The translations under genes and the position numbers were made by a program. A model generated the notes under the pieces. It saw only the letters and a list, made by a program, of their open reading frames with translations. It did not search any database and had not been told where the DNA came from. A stretch of DNA of 64,000 nucleotides from Bradyrhizobium sp. B124. GTDB lineage: Bacteria; Pseudomonadota; Alphaproteobacteria; Rhizobiales; Xanthobacteraceae. Every line of letters starts with the position of its first letter. Positions within the stretch are counted from its first letter, which is position 1. The DNA lies in NCBI RefSeq assembly GCF_038967635.1, contig NZ_CP152413.1, positions 3,782,001-3,846,000 on the forward strand, written 5' to 3'. Shown piece by piece: positions 32,991 through 43,489 of the stretch.

Positions 32991-33275
32991 ATGAAGAAGA
33001 CTTTAGCTGCCCTTGTCGCCGTTACCACGCTTGCCGGTTCGCTGGCGGTTGCTCCGGCTGCCAAGGCTGGTGACGGCGGGGCCATCGCGGCCGGCGTTGC
33101 CGGTGGCCTGATCGGCGGCGCCCTGCTCGGCGGCGCGATCGCAGGCGCCCGTCCCGCTCCGGTCTATGTTGCACCGGCCCCGACCTATGTCGAAGAAGCT
33201 CCGTGCCGCTGGGTTCGTGAGCGCTTCTGGGACGGCTACGGCTGGCGCTTCCGTCGCATCCAGGTTTGCGACTGA
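32991..33275 (+). CDS. Small exported glycine-zipper protein, 94 aa (paralogue)
   Basis: Signal peptide MKKTLAALVAVTTLAGSLAVAPAAKA, glycine zipper AAGVAGGLIGGALLGGAIAGA, and the same C-terminal pattern ERFWDGYGWRFRRIQVCD. 237 bp after its paralogue. A strong terminator follows. Confidence 0.82.
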   Translation: MKKTLAALVAVTTLAGSLAVAPAAKAGDGGAIAAGVAGGLIGGALLGGAIAGARPAPVYVAPAPTYVEEAPCRWVRERFWDGYGWRFRRIQVCD

Positions 33276-33306
33276 TCGACCGACACGCTTTCAGCATCAC
33301 ACTCGA

Positions 33307-33335
33307 AAACCCGGCCTTGCGGCCGGGTTTTTGTT
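33307..33335 (+). terminator. Intrinsic terminator
   Basis: AAACCCGGCC-TTG-CGGCCGGGTTT followed by TTGTTTT, 32 bp after the stop of the glycine-zipper gene. Confidence 0.9.
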
Positions 33336-33359
33336 TTCGTCACCAGGCAGGCCTGACGG

Positions 33360-34592
33360 TCAGCGCTGCCCGTTCATCGCGCGCAGCACTGCCTCGCTCG
33401 GCCAGCAATCGACCTTGAGCCCGGCCTGCTTCTGATAGGCGCCGAGCGCGGCGCGGGTCTGCATCCCGGCCTTGCCGTCGAGCTTGTCCTTGTAGAGACC
33501 GATCTTCGTCAGCTGCTGCTGCATCGCCTCGACATCGGCGGAGCGCAGCTGCTTCGACGCCGACCATGGCGTCGCGAATGGCTGCGGGCTCGTCATGCGG
33601 TCGGCGAGATGGCCGACGAACAGCACGTAGAGATCGGAGAAATTGTACTCCTTGATCACGAAGTAGTTCGGCGTGGTCAGGAAGGCCGGACCGTAGCTGC
33701 CTTCAGGCTGCAGCAGCGAGGCCGATTGCGCCTGCTCGGTGGCGCTGAGCCTCGCGCCGCGCACCGGCACGAAGCCTGCCCGCAGCCACTGGCTGATCGG
33801 TTTTGTCACTTCGGGCACACCGATTGTGCAATCGGCATTAGCGGGTGCCGTGACCTCGTAGGCCCAGCGCACCCCGGGCTGCCAGCCCTTGTTGACGAGC
33901 TGTTGCGCGGCGGAGGCGAGCGCGTCCGGCACCGAATGCCAGATGTCGACCCGGCCGTCGCCATCGAGGTCGACGCCGTGCTTGTAATATTCCGACGGCA
34001 GGAACTGGGTGTAGCCGGTCGCCCCCGCCCACGACGAGCGCAGCTCCTTGCGCGTCACGGCGCCCTCGCCAAGGATCTTCAGTGCGAGGATGAACTCGGT
34101 GCGGTACTGATCCTTGCGGCGGCCGACATAGGCCTGCGTCGCCACCACGCGCAGCGTGTCGTAGGGCAGCGAATAGCGGCCGTAGTCGGTCTCGCGGCCC
34201 CAGATCGCCAGCACGATGGTGGGGGGAACGCCGAACCGCTTCTCGATCGCGTCGAGCGACGGACGATACTTCTGCAGCAGCCGCTGCCCCTCGGTGGCGA
34301 GCCGCGCGATCGAGGCTTCCTTGATGTAGTCGGCCGGCACCTGCACGAATTCGGCCTGCGCCGGCGCGCCGGTCTTCGGACGTCCGGGCAGGATCAGGTC
34401 GGGCAGCTTGTAGTCGGGCTCGAGGGAGCGCGTCTCGCGATCGAAGGTTTCGCGCGACACGCCGGCCGCCTTGGCTTCCGGCCACAGCGAGGCGATGAAC
34501 TGGGTGAACGCTGCGTCGGCGGCGGATGCGGGCCGCTGCAGCGGCGCACACAGCAGCACCGCGCATGCGACGATGGTGGCTGGCCATTTCAT
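33360..34592 (-). CDS. Lytic murein transglycosylase, MltB type
   Basis: 410 aa from ATG 34592 (55 in-frame residues upstream look untranslated). Signal peptide ending ASAADAAF. GH103-like catalytic domain: AIWGRETDYGRYSLPYDTLRVVATQAY with the catalytic Glu, GAVTRKELRSSWAGATGYTQFLPSEYYKHGVDLDGDGRVDIWHSVPDALASAAQ. C-terminal peptidoglycan-binding domain (about 345-405) AMQQQLTKIGLYKDKLDGKAGMQTRAALGAYQKQAGL. It cleaves glycan strands to 1,6-anhydro ends in the periplasm. Alone in its transcript. Confidence 0.93.
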   Translation of the reverse strand: MKWPATIVACAVLLCAPLQRPASAADAAFTQFIASLWPEAKAAGVSRETFDRETRSLEPDYKLPDLILPGRPKTGAPAQAEFVQVPADYIKEASIARLATEGQRLLQKYRPSLDAIEKRFGVPPTIVLAIWGRETDYGRYSLPYDTLRVVATQAYVGRRKDQYRTEFILALKILGEGAVTRKELRSSWAGATGYTQFLPSEYYKHGVDLDGDGRVDIWHSVPDALASAAQQLVNKGWQPGVRWAYEVTAPANADCTIGVPEVTKPISQWLRAGFVPVRGARLSATEQAQSASLLQPEGSYGPAFLTTPNYFVIKEYNFSDLYVLFVGHLADRMTSPQPFATPWSASKQLRSADVEAMQQQLTKIGLYKDKLDGKAGMQTRAALGAYQKQAGLKVDCWPSEAVLRAMNGQR

Positions 34593-34607
34593 GATCGATC
34601 TCACCTC

Positions 34608-34769
34608 GTGTCCCGAATCCGAAGTTCGTATCATTCGCCGCACCTTCGGAGCGAACTTCGGATTCGATAAGGACACTAGCAAACTTATGATTCTAGTGTG
34701 CTTTATGAATGCGAAGTTCGTGAAAGCGGCTGCCGCGAAATCGCACGAACTTCGCATTCAGCACACTAG
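34608..34769. repeat. Two long inverted repeats (hairpins) sharing outer motifs
   Basis: Hairpin 1, 34608-34676: GTGTCC-C-GAATCCGAAGTTCG / CGAACTTCGGATTC-GATAA-GGACAC. Hairpin 2, 34693-34769: CTAGTGTGC...GAATGCGAAGTTCGTG / CACGAACTTCGCATTC..GCACACTAG. The two hairpins share the GAAGTTCG/CGAACTTC arms. A MITE-like or operator origin is possible. They lie between the MltB-type gene and the divergent TIR gene. Confidence 0.75.
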
Positions 34770-34835
34770 CGGAAACAGGCATTGCAACGTGGATTCGGCA
34801 ATGTCAGAATTCAATTCTGGGTGGTAAGTTTTGCC

Positions 34836-35948
34836 ATGCGCATATTTTTGTCATTTCCCTCCGAATTGGAATCGCAGGCTGACAACATCGCTCAGTCCCT
34901 GCGCAATTGCGACCATGACGTCTTCTTTTCGCACGACGATCTCCCGCCGGGCGACAGCTTCGATGCGCGCGTCGAAAAAGCCATCGAAAGCAGCGATTTT
35001 ATGGTGTTCCTGATCAGCCCGGAATCGGTGACCAAGGGACGCTACACCTTGAGCGAGCTCGCCTTTGCCCGAGCCAAATGGCCGAACCCGAGCAATCGCG
35101 TGCTGCCGGTGATGATGGCGCCGACCTCGCTCGACCAGGTCCCGGCCTATCTCAAGGCGGTCACGATCCTGGAGCCGCAGGGCAGTGCCGCGGCCGAGAC
35201 GCGGGCCGCGGTGGACCGCATGCTGGCGGCCGAGCGCGCGCAGTCGCGCGGCCGATCCAGTTGGCCCTTCGTCGTGCTGGCGCTTTTCTCGGTTGTCGGC
35301 AGCTTCATTACCGTGAGGTATGCCACCGGCGTTCTGCAATATTCGTTCGTGGATTCCACGCCGACCGGTGGGATAACGATCCTGCCCGGTGTGATATTTG
35401 GATTGGTGGTCGCGATCTGCAACTTCATATTTGGCGTCAAGGACCGGTTCCAGCTGGCACTGGTGGTTGCGGTGACGGCTGCGGCCTGGATCGCGGCCTA
35501 CGATGCCAGCAGCGTCACGCTTCAGTCACTCGGCCAGTATTCGAAAGCTGTCGCCGCCGCTGACGTCGGTACCGCCGACACAACCACCACCCCCGCCGAG
35601 GTCAGGGACACGCTCGGCAATAACCCGTTCATGGGCTACGTCATCGGCAGCGTCGGAGGAGCCGTTGGCGGCGCGATCACAATTCTTGGCGTCCTGCTGA
35701 CCAATCCCGGCTTCAGGCGGCTCGACAGCGTTGTCGTGAACTGGATCGCTGCCATAGCGGCCGGAGCCGTTTACGGCGCGATCGTCAAATTTCCGGACTG
35801 GCTGGCCTGGCTGGTGCTATTCGGCGTCTGGCAGACCACATTCATCCTGGCAATGGCGCGCGGATTCCCACGCGAGGCCGCGGAAATCCCGGAATGGCTG
35901 GGCAGGATCACCGCGCCGGCATTGTTCGGCCAGCGCACGGCGCGATGA
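34836..35948 (+). CDS. TIR-domain protein with a C-terminal membrane domain
   Basis: 370 aa from ATG 34836. TIR domain (1-135): IFLSFPSELESQADNIAQSL, DDLPPGDSF, IESSDFMVFLISPES, and YTLSELAFA with E74 where NADase TIRs have the catalytic Glu. Then 5-6 hydrophobic segments from about 147 (WPFVVLALFSVVGSFITV, GVIFGLVVAICNFIF, LALVVAVTAAAWIAAY, MGYVIGSVGGAVGGAITILGVLL, WIAAIAAGAVYGAIV, WLAWLVLFGVWQTTFILA). Toll-type defence or NAD+-hydrolysing stress protein is possible; no adjacent sensor gene is seen. Confidence 0.8.
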   Translation: MRIFLSFPSELESQADNIAQSLRNCDHDVFFSHDDLPPGDSFDARVEKAIESSDFMVFLISPESVTKGRYTLSELAFARAKWPNPSNRVLPVMMAPTSLDQVPAYLKAVTILEPQGSAAAETRAAVDRMLAAERAQSRGRSSWPFVVLALFSVVGSFITVRYATGVLQYSFVDSTPTGGITILPGVIFGLVVAICNFIFGVKDRFQLALVVAVTAAAWIAAYDASSVTLQSLGQYSKAVAAADVGTADTTTTPAEVRDTLGNNPFMGYVIGSVGGAVGGAITILGVLLTNPGFRRLDSVVVNWIAAIAAGAVYGAIVKFPDWLAWLVLFGVWQTTFILAMARGFPREAAEIPEWLGRITAPALFGQRTAR

Positions 35949-35978
35949 CGCGGCGCCAGCCATTATTAGTTATCCCGG

Positions 35979-36563
35979 CTAATGCCCAACCTGCTGCTTG
36001 GCGCCCTCGATCGAGTCGTTCGACAGCCTGTCGACGATGGCGATGCCGATCGCCGACAGGATGAAGACGCAGTGGATGATGGTCTGCCACATCACGCCGG
36101 TCTCGGTGTAGGTGCCCTTGCCGGACGACAGCGCACCGGCCTCGATGAAGGTGCGCAGCAAGTGGATCGAGGAGATGCCGATGATCGCCATCGCCAGCTT
36201 GATCTTCAGCACGCTGGCATTGACGTGGCTGAGCCATTCCGGCTCGTCCGGATGTCCCTGCAGATTGAGGCGCGACACGAAGGTCTCGTAGCCGCCGACG
36301 ATCACCATCACCAGGAGGTTCGAGATCATGACGACGTCGATCAGGCCGAGCACGGCCAGCATGATCTGCTGCTCGCTGAAATCGAAGGCATGGGCGAACA
36401 GGTGCCACAGCTCTTTCAGGAACAGCACGACATAGACGCCCTGGGCGATGATCAGGCCGACATAGAGCGGCAATTGCAGCCAGCGCGATCCGAAGATCAG
36501 CATGGGAACGGGACGCAGCGGCCGGCCCTTCGAGCGGGCGGGCGCGTCTGAAAGTGCGGACAT
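35979..36563 (-). CDS. UPF0114 membrane protein (YqhA/TIGR00645 family)
   Basis: 194 aa, four hydrophobic helices (LPLYVGLIIAQGVYVVLFL, IMLAVLGLIDVVMISNLLVMVIVGGYETFVS, IKLAMAIIGISSIHLL, IIHCVFILSAIGIAIVDRL). The GLIDVVMISNLLVMVIVGGYE and HLLRTF pattern matches YqhA. Function unknown. Confidence 0.88.
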   Translation of the reverse strand: MSALSDAPARSKGRPLRPVPMLIFGSRWLQLPLYVGLIIAQGVYVVLFLKELWHLFAHAFDFSEQQIMLAVLGLIDVVMISNLLVMVIVGGYETFVSRLNLQGHPDEPEWLSHVNASVLKIKLAMAIIGISSIHLLRTFIEAGALSSGKGTYTETGVMWQTIIHCVFILSAIGIAIVDRLSNDSIEGAKQQVGH

Positions 36564-36731
36564 GTTGGAGTGCTCGCGGAATTGAAATTGCGGAGCGCTC
36601 TATCTACGCAATCCCGCGCACTTGAAAAGCGACAACTGGCCGCAGATTTGCGCCGCGATGCCGTCACGATCCTCCAAAACGAGGGAGTGGTCGAACGCGG
36701 CGCGATAGCCGCGCTCGACCACTTCAACCGA

Positions 36732-38381
<1,650 letters not shown>

Positions 38382-38651
38382 CCGCTGTCCCTGGAATTGA
38401 TCCGATTTGTGGAAATTTTGCTGTGGCCGATGTAACGGCCGGCCCCCGAAAGCGCAACCGCGGGGCGGTCGTTTTCCATCCGTTCACCACGTTCCGTCCA
38501 TTCGCCACGGGTGATTACGGGTTCGACACCATGTGCGCGCCGAATCACGACAATTGAAACTATCTTTTAATAAATCAGGCCAAAACTCGTTCTCAACGCC
38601 GAAAACGGCGATTTTCGCGGCAGAACCGCGACAAACAGTTGAGGCCACGTC

Positions 38652-38894
38652 ATGGCTACCATCATTTCAGCACCTCTTTCGCGCTCCACGACCAAACGCG
38701 AGGCGACGCTGTTCGCCGAATTCAGCGCCCTCTGGCGGGCTTTCGTTGCCAAGGCTTTCAATCCCTACCGACCGGAACTGCACTATATGCGCGGCCCGGG
38801 TCCGGCCTGCCGTGCCAAGCAGATGGCGCTGTCGCCGGCGGTCCGATCGATGCTCGCCGATATCCGCACCGCGAAGACGCGCAGGCCATCCTGA
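38652..38894 (+). CDS. Small protein, 80 aa
   Basis: ATG 38652 after GAGGCC. MATIISAPLSRSTTKREATLFAEFSALWRAFVAKAFNPYRPELHYMRG, basic and helical in the middle, no signal peptide. Unknown. Confidence 0.55.
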   Translation: MATIISAPLSRSTTKREATLFAEFSALWRAFVAKAFNPYRPELHYMRGPGPACRAKQMALSPAVRSMLADIRTAKTRRPS

Positions 38895-39019
38895 GCCGTC
38901 CGGCAATCGCCGCTTCTTGAAACCGCGGCCGCTTGCGCGCCTGCCGATTGCGCGCGACCATCAGGCGTCCCCGACGGTTGATTGTCCGCCGTCGCCCTCA
39001 CCCTGAATGGACCTTTCCG

Positions 39020-39982
39020 ATGACGCGGCTCCGCTGTGCAATCCTCGACGACTATTTCGACATCGCGCTTTCGCTGGCCGACTGGCCGGCGATCAAGGAC
39101 CGCGTCGAGGTCACCGTGTTCGACAAGCCGTTCGCGAGCGGGGCGGAAGCAGCGGAGAGGCTGAAGGATTTCGAGATCGTCTGTGCGATGCGCGAGCGCA
39201 CGCCGTTCCCGCGCAGCCTGCTCGACGCGTTGCCCAGGCTGAAGCTGCTGATCACGTCGGGCATGCGCAATGCTGCGATCGACATGGAGGCCGCCAAGGA
39301 GCGCCAGGTGGTGCTGTGCGGCACCCAATATAGCCGCGATCCCACCGCGCCCCTGACCATGGGCCTGATCCTGGAGCTGACGCGTGGCATCGGCCGCGAG
39401 AATGCGCGGATGCACGCCGGCGAGGCGTGGCAGAGCTTTGCCGGCACCGAGATCGAAGGCAAGACGCTCGGTGTCATCGGCCTCGGCAAGCTCGGCAGCA
39501 AGGTCGCCGGCATGGCCAAGGCGTTCGGCATGAACGTGATCGCCTGGAGCCCCAACCTGACGCCGGAGAAATGCAAGGAGGCCGGCGTCGGCTACGCCAG
39601 CAAGGACGAGTTGTTCGCGACATCAGACATCATCACCATCCATGTCGTGCTGAGCCCGCGCTCACGCGGACTGGTCGGCGCCGCCGATCTTACCCGCATG
39701 AAGCCACAGGCCTATCTCGTCAACACCGCGCGCGGGCCGATCGTCGACGAAGACGCCCTGCTTGCGGCGCTGCGCGAGAAGAAGATCGCCGGCGCCGGCA
39801 TCGACGTGTTCTCGGTCGAGCCGCTGCCATCAGACCACCCGCTCCGCAAGCTCGACAATGTCGTGATCACGCCGCACCTCGGCTATGCGACGCGCGAGAG
39901 CTTGCAGACGCACTATCAGCAGATGGTCGCGTGCATCGACGCGTTCACCAAGGGCAGCGAGCCGCCGCGGCGGCTGGCCTGA
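39020..39982 (+). CDS. D-2-hydroxyacid dehydrogenase (NAD-dependent)
   Basis: 320 aa from ATG 39020. NAD-binding GVIGLGKLGSKVAGMAKAFGMNVIAW, catalytic Arg in VNTARGPIVDEDALL, Glu in DVFSVEPLP, His in VVITPHLGYATRES. D-isomer hydroxyacid dehydrogenase family. Substrate undetermined. Confidence 0.92.
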   Translation: MTRLRCAILDDYFDIALSLADWPAIKDRVEVTVFDKPFASGAEAAERLKDFEIVCAMRERTPFPRSLLDALPRLKLLITSGMRNAAIDMEAAKERQVVLCGTQYSRDPTAPLTMGLILELTRGIGRENARMHAGEAWQSFAGTEIEGKTLGVIGLGKLGSKVAGMAKAFGMNVIAWSPNLTPEKCKEAGVGYASKDELFATSDIITIHVVLSPRSRGLVGAADLTRMKPQAYLVNTARGPIVDEDALLAALREKKIAGAGIDVFSVEPLPSDHPLRKLDNVVITPHLGYATRESLQTHYQQMVACIDAFTKGSEPPRRLA

Positions 39983-40000
39983 GATCGGACATCGATCGGC

Positions 40001-40035
40001 AAATAAAAAAGGCGCGCTGTTCGCGCGCCTTTTTC
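40001..40035. terminator. Bidirectional intrinsic terminator
   Basis: AAAAAAGGCGCGC-TGTTC-GCGCGCCTTTTT, between the convergent dehydrogenase and L,D-transpeptidase genes; A- and T-runs on both sides. Confidence 0.92.
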
Positions 40036-40057
40036 AGTGACGAGTTTGCCGGTTGGC

Positions 40058-41293
40058 CTAGCGCACCGTGACCGGCGCGGGCAGCGGCTGGACCGAGGTC
40101 GGCTGCGTGCCGGGCAGTGGCGCCGCCTGAGCGGGGGCCATCGGGTTAGGCGGCGGCGCGGCGGAAGCCGTCGTCGTGCCCGGGGCTGCGCCGCCGGGCA
40201 GCACAACCACACGGGTGCCGACCTTGGCGCGCTCGAACAGGTCCGAGACGTCCTCGTTCAGCATGCCGATGCAACCCGACGAGACGAACTTGCCGATGGT
40301 CGACGGCTGGTTGGTGCCGTGAATACGGTACACGGTCGAGCCGAGATACATCGCGCGGGCGCCGAGCGGGTTGCCGGGTCCGCCGGCCATGAAGCGCGGC
40401 AGATAGGGCTGGCGTTCGATCATCTCCGTCGGCGGATGCCAATCCGGCCACTCGGCCTTGCGGGTGATCTTCTGCACCCCGGTCCAGGTGAAGCCGTCGC
40501 GGCCGACGCGGACGCCATAACGGATCGCCCGGCCATTGCCCAGGATGTAATAGAGGTAGGTATTCGGCGTATCGACAACGATCGTGCCGGCCGGCTCCTT
40601 GGTCGCGAACGCCACTTCCTGGCGCCGCAGATTCGGGGCCAGTTGCGCCGGGCCGTCTTCCGGCTGCTCGTCCGCCGGCAGCGCCGCGATCTGCAGCGGC
40701 TTGCCATTGGCATCGACCGGCGCCTGCTGCTGCGGCACCGCTCCGGTCACGCCCTCGGGCGGACGCATACCGCCGCGGTCGTCGCCGTAGGACACGCCGG
40801 CGGCCGGAACGCCATTGTCGCGATTGGCTTGCTGCGCGCCCGGACGATCGCCATAGATCACCGGCGGCGGCCCCATCGGCCGGCCATAGCGCGGATCATC
40901 GGGCGACATCACCGGACCGGTCGGCGCACCGCGGTCGGAGTAGACCGGCTGGGAATTCATCGGGCGGCCATAGCGCGGATCGTCCGGCGACATCACCGGA
41001 CCGGACGGCGCACCACGATCGGAATAGACCGGCGCATTCATCGGGCGACCATAGCGCGGGTCATCCGGCGACATCACCGGGCCGGGCGGCGGCAGCGCGG
41101 CCGAATTGCGCGGCGCGTCTTCATCGTCGAGCGAGTCGAAATCCGGCATGCTGCCCTGCGAGTAGGGCTGCGGCGCGGCCGAATAGACCGGGCCCTGGGG
41201 AGCCGGATAGCTCTGCTGCGCACGCGCAAGCGAGGTTCCCGCCACGCCGAGAGCCGCGGCAGCGCAAATCGTCAGAATGCGGTTGATCATCAT
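40058..41293 (-). CDS. L,D-transpeptidase (YkuD) with a repetitive Pro-rich linker
   Basis: About 411 aa from ATG 41293 (next codon also ATG). Signal peptide (INRILTICAAAALGVAGTSLARA). Residues about 50-130 hold three tandem copies of a unit GPVMSPDDPRYGRPM...VYSDRGAP; the C-terminal YkuD domain has HGTNQPSTIGKFVSSGCIGM with the catalytic Cys. It cross-links peptidoglycan or attaches proteins to it. The Pro-rich tail may bind the wall. Confidence 0.93.
   Translation of the reverse strand: MMINRILTICAAAALGVAGTSLARAQQSYPAPQGPVYSAAPQPYSQGSMPDFDSLDDEDAPRNSAALPPPGPVMSPDDPRYGRPMNAPVYSDRGAPSGPVMSPDDPRYGRPMNSQPVYSDRGAPTGPVMSPDDPRYGRPMGPPPVIYGDRPGAQQANRDNGVPAAGVSYGDDRGGMRPPEGVTGAVPQQQAPVDANGKPLQIAALPADEQPEDGPAQLAPNLRRQEVAFATKEPAGTIVVDTPNTYLYYILGNGRAIRYGVRVGRDGFTWTGVQKITRKAEWPDWHPPTEMIERQPYLPRFMAGGPGNPLGARAMYLGSTVYRIHGTNQPSTIGKFVSSGCIGMLNEDVSDLFERAKVGTRVVVLPGGAAPGTTTASAAPPPNPMAPAQAAPLPGTQPTSVQPLPAPVTVR
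40860..41095. repeat. In-frame tandem repeat in the L,D-transpeptidase gene
   Basis: Three DNA copies of about 75 bp sharing GGCGACATCACCGG-type blocks encode the linker repeats; they are near-identical, so copy number may vary between strains. Confidence 0.8.
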
Positions 41294-41622
41294 TGCTCTA
41301 TTATAGTCCCCAAGCCACACCGGACTGTTAACGGCCCAATGCAGGAAGATAGCGGCGCATTCAAGACAAATCCGCGAAATCCGGGCCATTTCGGGCTTTT
41401 GTGATGTGCCGTCAACGCTGCGGCAAAGATGTCTCATGGGTCGGGAATGTTTGTCCACCTGCCCAAAGTCATCAATCACCCGCATTTTGTAACAAACAGT
41501 CTTCGAGGGTTGCGATATCTTCGAATCGGCCTGATTCGTCGCTCGCGACGCCAGCTTTCTTGTGTGGTCACCGCGTTCCCTCGACGTCAAAGAGCCTCCC
41601 GCAGAAGGGGGAACCCGCGCCC
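41294..41622. other. Divergent promoter region, 329 bp
   Basis: Between the L,D-transpeptidase and the Ala/Pro-rich protein. No gene, terminator or clear operator seen. Confidence 0.6.
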
Positions 41623-42465
41623 ATGCTCCCCGGCCTTCGATTCTTGTTCGCCGCGATCGTGCTGGCTACCTCGCTTCTAGTGTTCGGGTTAGGGGCAGCC
41701 GCGCTGTTTCGCGCGGCGCATGAGGAATTCGCCAGCATTCCGGCCCGCCGGGCCCCGCCCGAGCCGCAATTCGCGCAGCAGCCCGAGGCCCCGCCGGTGC
41801 TCGCCATGGTGCGGGTCGAGCCATCAGCCGCAGACAAGGCGGTGGCCGACAGCCCGGTCCCCTCGACACCCTCAGAGCCAGTTGCCGCCTCCGAGCCGGC
41901 TGCTCCTGCCGAAGCCTCTCCTCCAGCCGAGCCGGCGAAGCTCGCCGCGGTGAAGGCGGATGATCCGCCGCCCGCCCCGCCGAAGCAGGAAGCCCAGACG
42001 GTCGAAACTCCTGCACCAGCGCAGTCCGCTGAAGTCGCTCCGCAACCTCCGGCCGCGGATCCGTCGCCCGCATCGCAGCCCGCGCCGGTTTCCACGGAAG
42101 CAGCACCGGCGCCAGCCGAGGCCAAGGTCGCCGCGGTGGCCGATCCGCCTGCCGCACCCAGCGAACCCGCGCCCGCCGCACCGGCACCCGCGATGGCTAC
42201 GCCGGAGCCCGCACCGCCGCCGTCACCCGAGGCCATCGCAGCCGCGACCAGGATCGCAACGCTGGGTGGACCCGAAGTTGTCGTCGAAGCACCGGCCGTG
42301 CCGAAGGCCACTGAAGCGAAGAAGCCGGAGCGCAGTGCGACCAGCAAGCCCGCGCATCGCAAGGAGCGCCGGCGGATCGTCCGCGCGCCGCCGGTTCGGC
42401 AGGCCGTTCAGCAGCAGCTTGATCCGTTCGGCCAGCCGATCCTGGCACCGCTCACCCGGCGTTAG
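41623..42465 (+). CDS. Membrane-anchored Ala/Pro-rich protein, 280 aa
   Basis: ATG 41623. N-terminal transmembrane segment FLFAAIVLATSLLVFGLGAAALF, then about 200 residues of low-complexity Pro-Ala-Glu sequence, and a basic C-terminal part (KPAHRKERRRIVRAPPVRQ) ending QQLDPFGQPILAPLTRR. Likely spans the periplasm. Function unknown. Confidence 0.75.
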   Translation: MLPGLRFLFAAIVLATSLLVFGLGAAALFRAAHEEFASIPARRAPPEPQFAQQPEAPPVLAMVRVEPSAADKAVADSPVPSTPSEPVAASEPAAPAEASPPAEPAKLAAVKADDPPPAPPKQEAQTVETPAPAQSAEVAPQPPAADPSPASQPAPVSTEAAPAPAEAKVAAVADPPAAPSEPAPAAPAPAMATPEPAPPPSPEAIAAATRIATLGGPEVVVEAPAVPKATEAKKPERSATSKPAHRKERRRIVRAPPVRQAVQQQLDPFGQPILAPLTRR

Positions 42466-42531
42466 ACCTTCTTGTTTTGACGCGTTTTCTTCACGCGAAC
42501 CGGCATCCACTTCGCTCGAAAACGCTTTCGC

Positions 42532-43389
42532 TCAAGCCGGCCCCGTCGCGATCGGCGGGCCGCTCGCCTGTCCCCATTCCGACCACGAGCCGTCATAGAG
42601 CGCGGTGTCCGTGACGCCGAGCCGGTAGAGCGCAAGCGTCAGCACGCCGGCCGAGACGCCGGAGCCGCAGCTCGTGACAACAGGCGCGTCGAGCTTGACA
42701 CCCGCACCACTGAACGACTTGCGCAGATCGTCGAGCGGCTTCATCTCGCCGGTGGCAGCATCGAACAGTTGGTTGTAGGGCACGTTGCGGGCGCCCGGGA
42801 TGTGGCCGGCGCGGATGCCCGGCCGCGGCTCCGGCGCGCGGCCCTCGAAGCGCTCGGCGGCGCGCGCATCGATCACCTGCTCGGCACGGCTTTCGACATT
42901 GGCGATCATCTGCTCGATGCTGCGCACGCGCTTCGCATCATAGCTCGCCTTGAACATTGCAGGCTTCGGCTTCACCTCGCCGCTCTCGACCGCCCTGCCC
43001 TCGGCGCGCCACTTCTTCAGGCCGCCGTTGAGAATGCGCACGTTGCGATGGCCATAGGACAGGAACATCCACCAAGCGCGCGGCGCCGCGACCCAGCCGC
43101 CGGAATCATAGATCACGACGGTATCGGCATTGCTGATGCCGAGCGCGCCGATGTCGCGGCCGAACTGCTCGGCGCTCGGAAACATGTGCGGCAGTGGATT
43201 GGAATGATCGGACACCGCGTCGACGTCGAAGAACACAGCGCCGGGCAGATGCGCGGCGAGATAGTCGTCCTTCGGCAGCGGCAGCACGCCGGGCAGCTTG
43301 AAGGTCGCGTCGAGCACCTTGACGTTGGCGTCGCCGAGATGCGCAGCCAGCCATTCGGTCGAAACGAGCGGATCGTCGGTGGTGGTCAT
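42532..43389 (-). CDS. sseA: 3-mercaptopyruvate sulfurtransferase
   Basis: 285 aa from ATG 43389. Two rhodanese domains: VSTEWLAAHLGDANVKVLDATF...HLPGAVFFDVDAVSD (about 8-125) and the catalytic one (about 165-280) with VTSCGSGVSAGVLTLAL; loop CGSGVS suits mercaptopyruvate rather than thiosulfate. It moves sulfur from 3-mercaptopyruvate to thiol acceptors. Confidence 0.93.
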   Translation of the reverse strand: MTTTDDPLVSTEWLAAHLGDANVKVLDATFKLPGVLPLPKDDYLAAHLPGAVFFDVDAVSDHSNPLPHMFPSAEQFGRDIGALGISNADTVVIYDSGGWVAAPRAWWMFLSYGHRNVRILNGGLKKWRAEGRAVESGEVKPKPAMFKASYDAKRVRSIEQMIANVESRAEQVIDARAAERFEGRAPEPRPGIRAGHIPGARNVPYNQLFDAATGEMKPLDDLRKSFSGAGVKLDAPVVTSCGSGVSAGVLTLALYRLGVTDTALYDGSWSEWGQASGPPIATGPA

Positions 43390-43406
43390 CTTACCTGTCA
43401 CTCCAT

Positions 43407-43482
43407 CGTCATTGCCGGACTTGATCCGGCAATCCATCTTGCCTCGAAACGATGGACACGCGGGTCAAGCCGGCGTGTGACA
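43407..43482. repeat. Palindromic intergenic repeat, family C
   Basis: CGTCATTGCCGGACTTGATCC...GGGTCAAGCCGGCGTGTGAC. Related to repeats at 53898 and 60679. Confidence 0.7.
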
Positions 43483-43489
43483 TCTTGGC

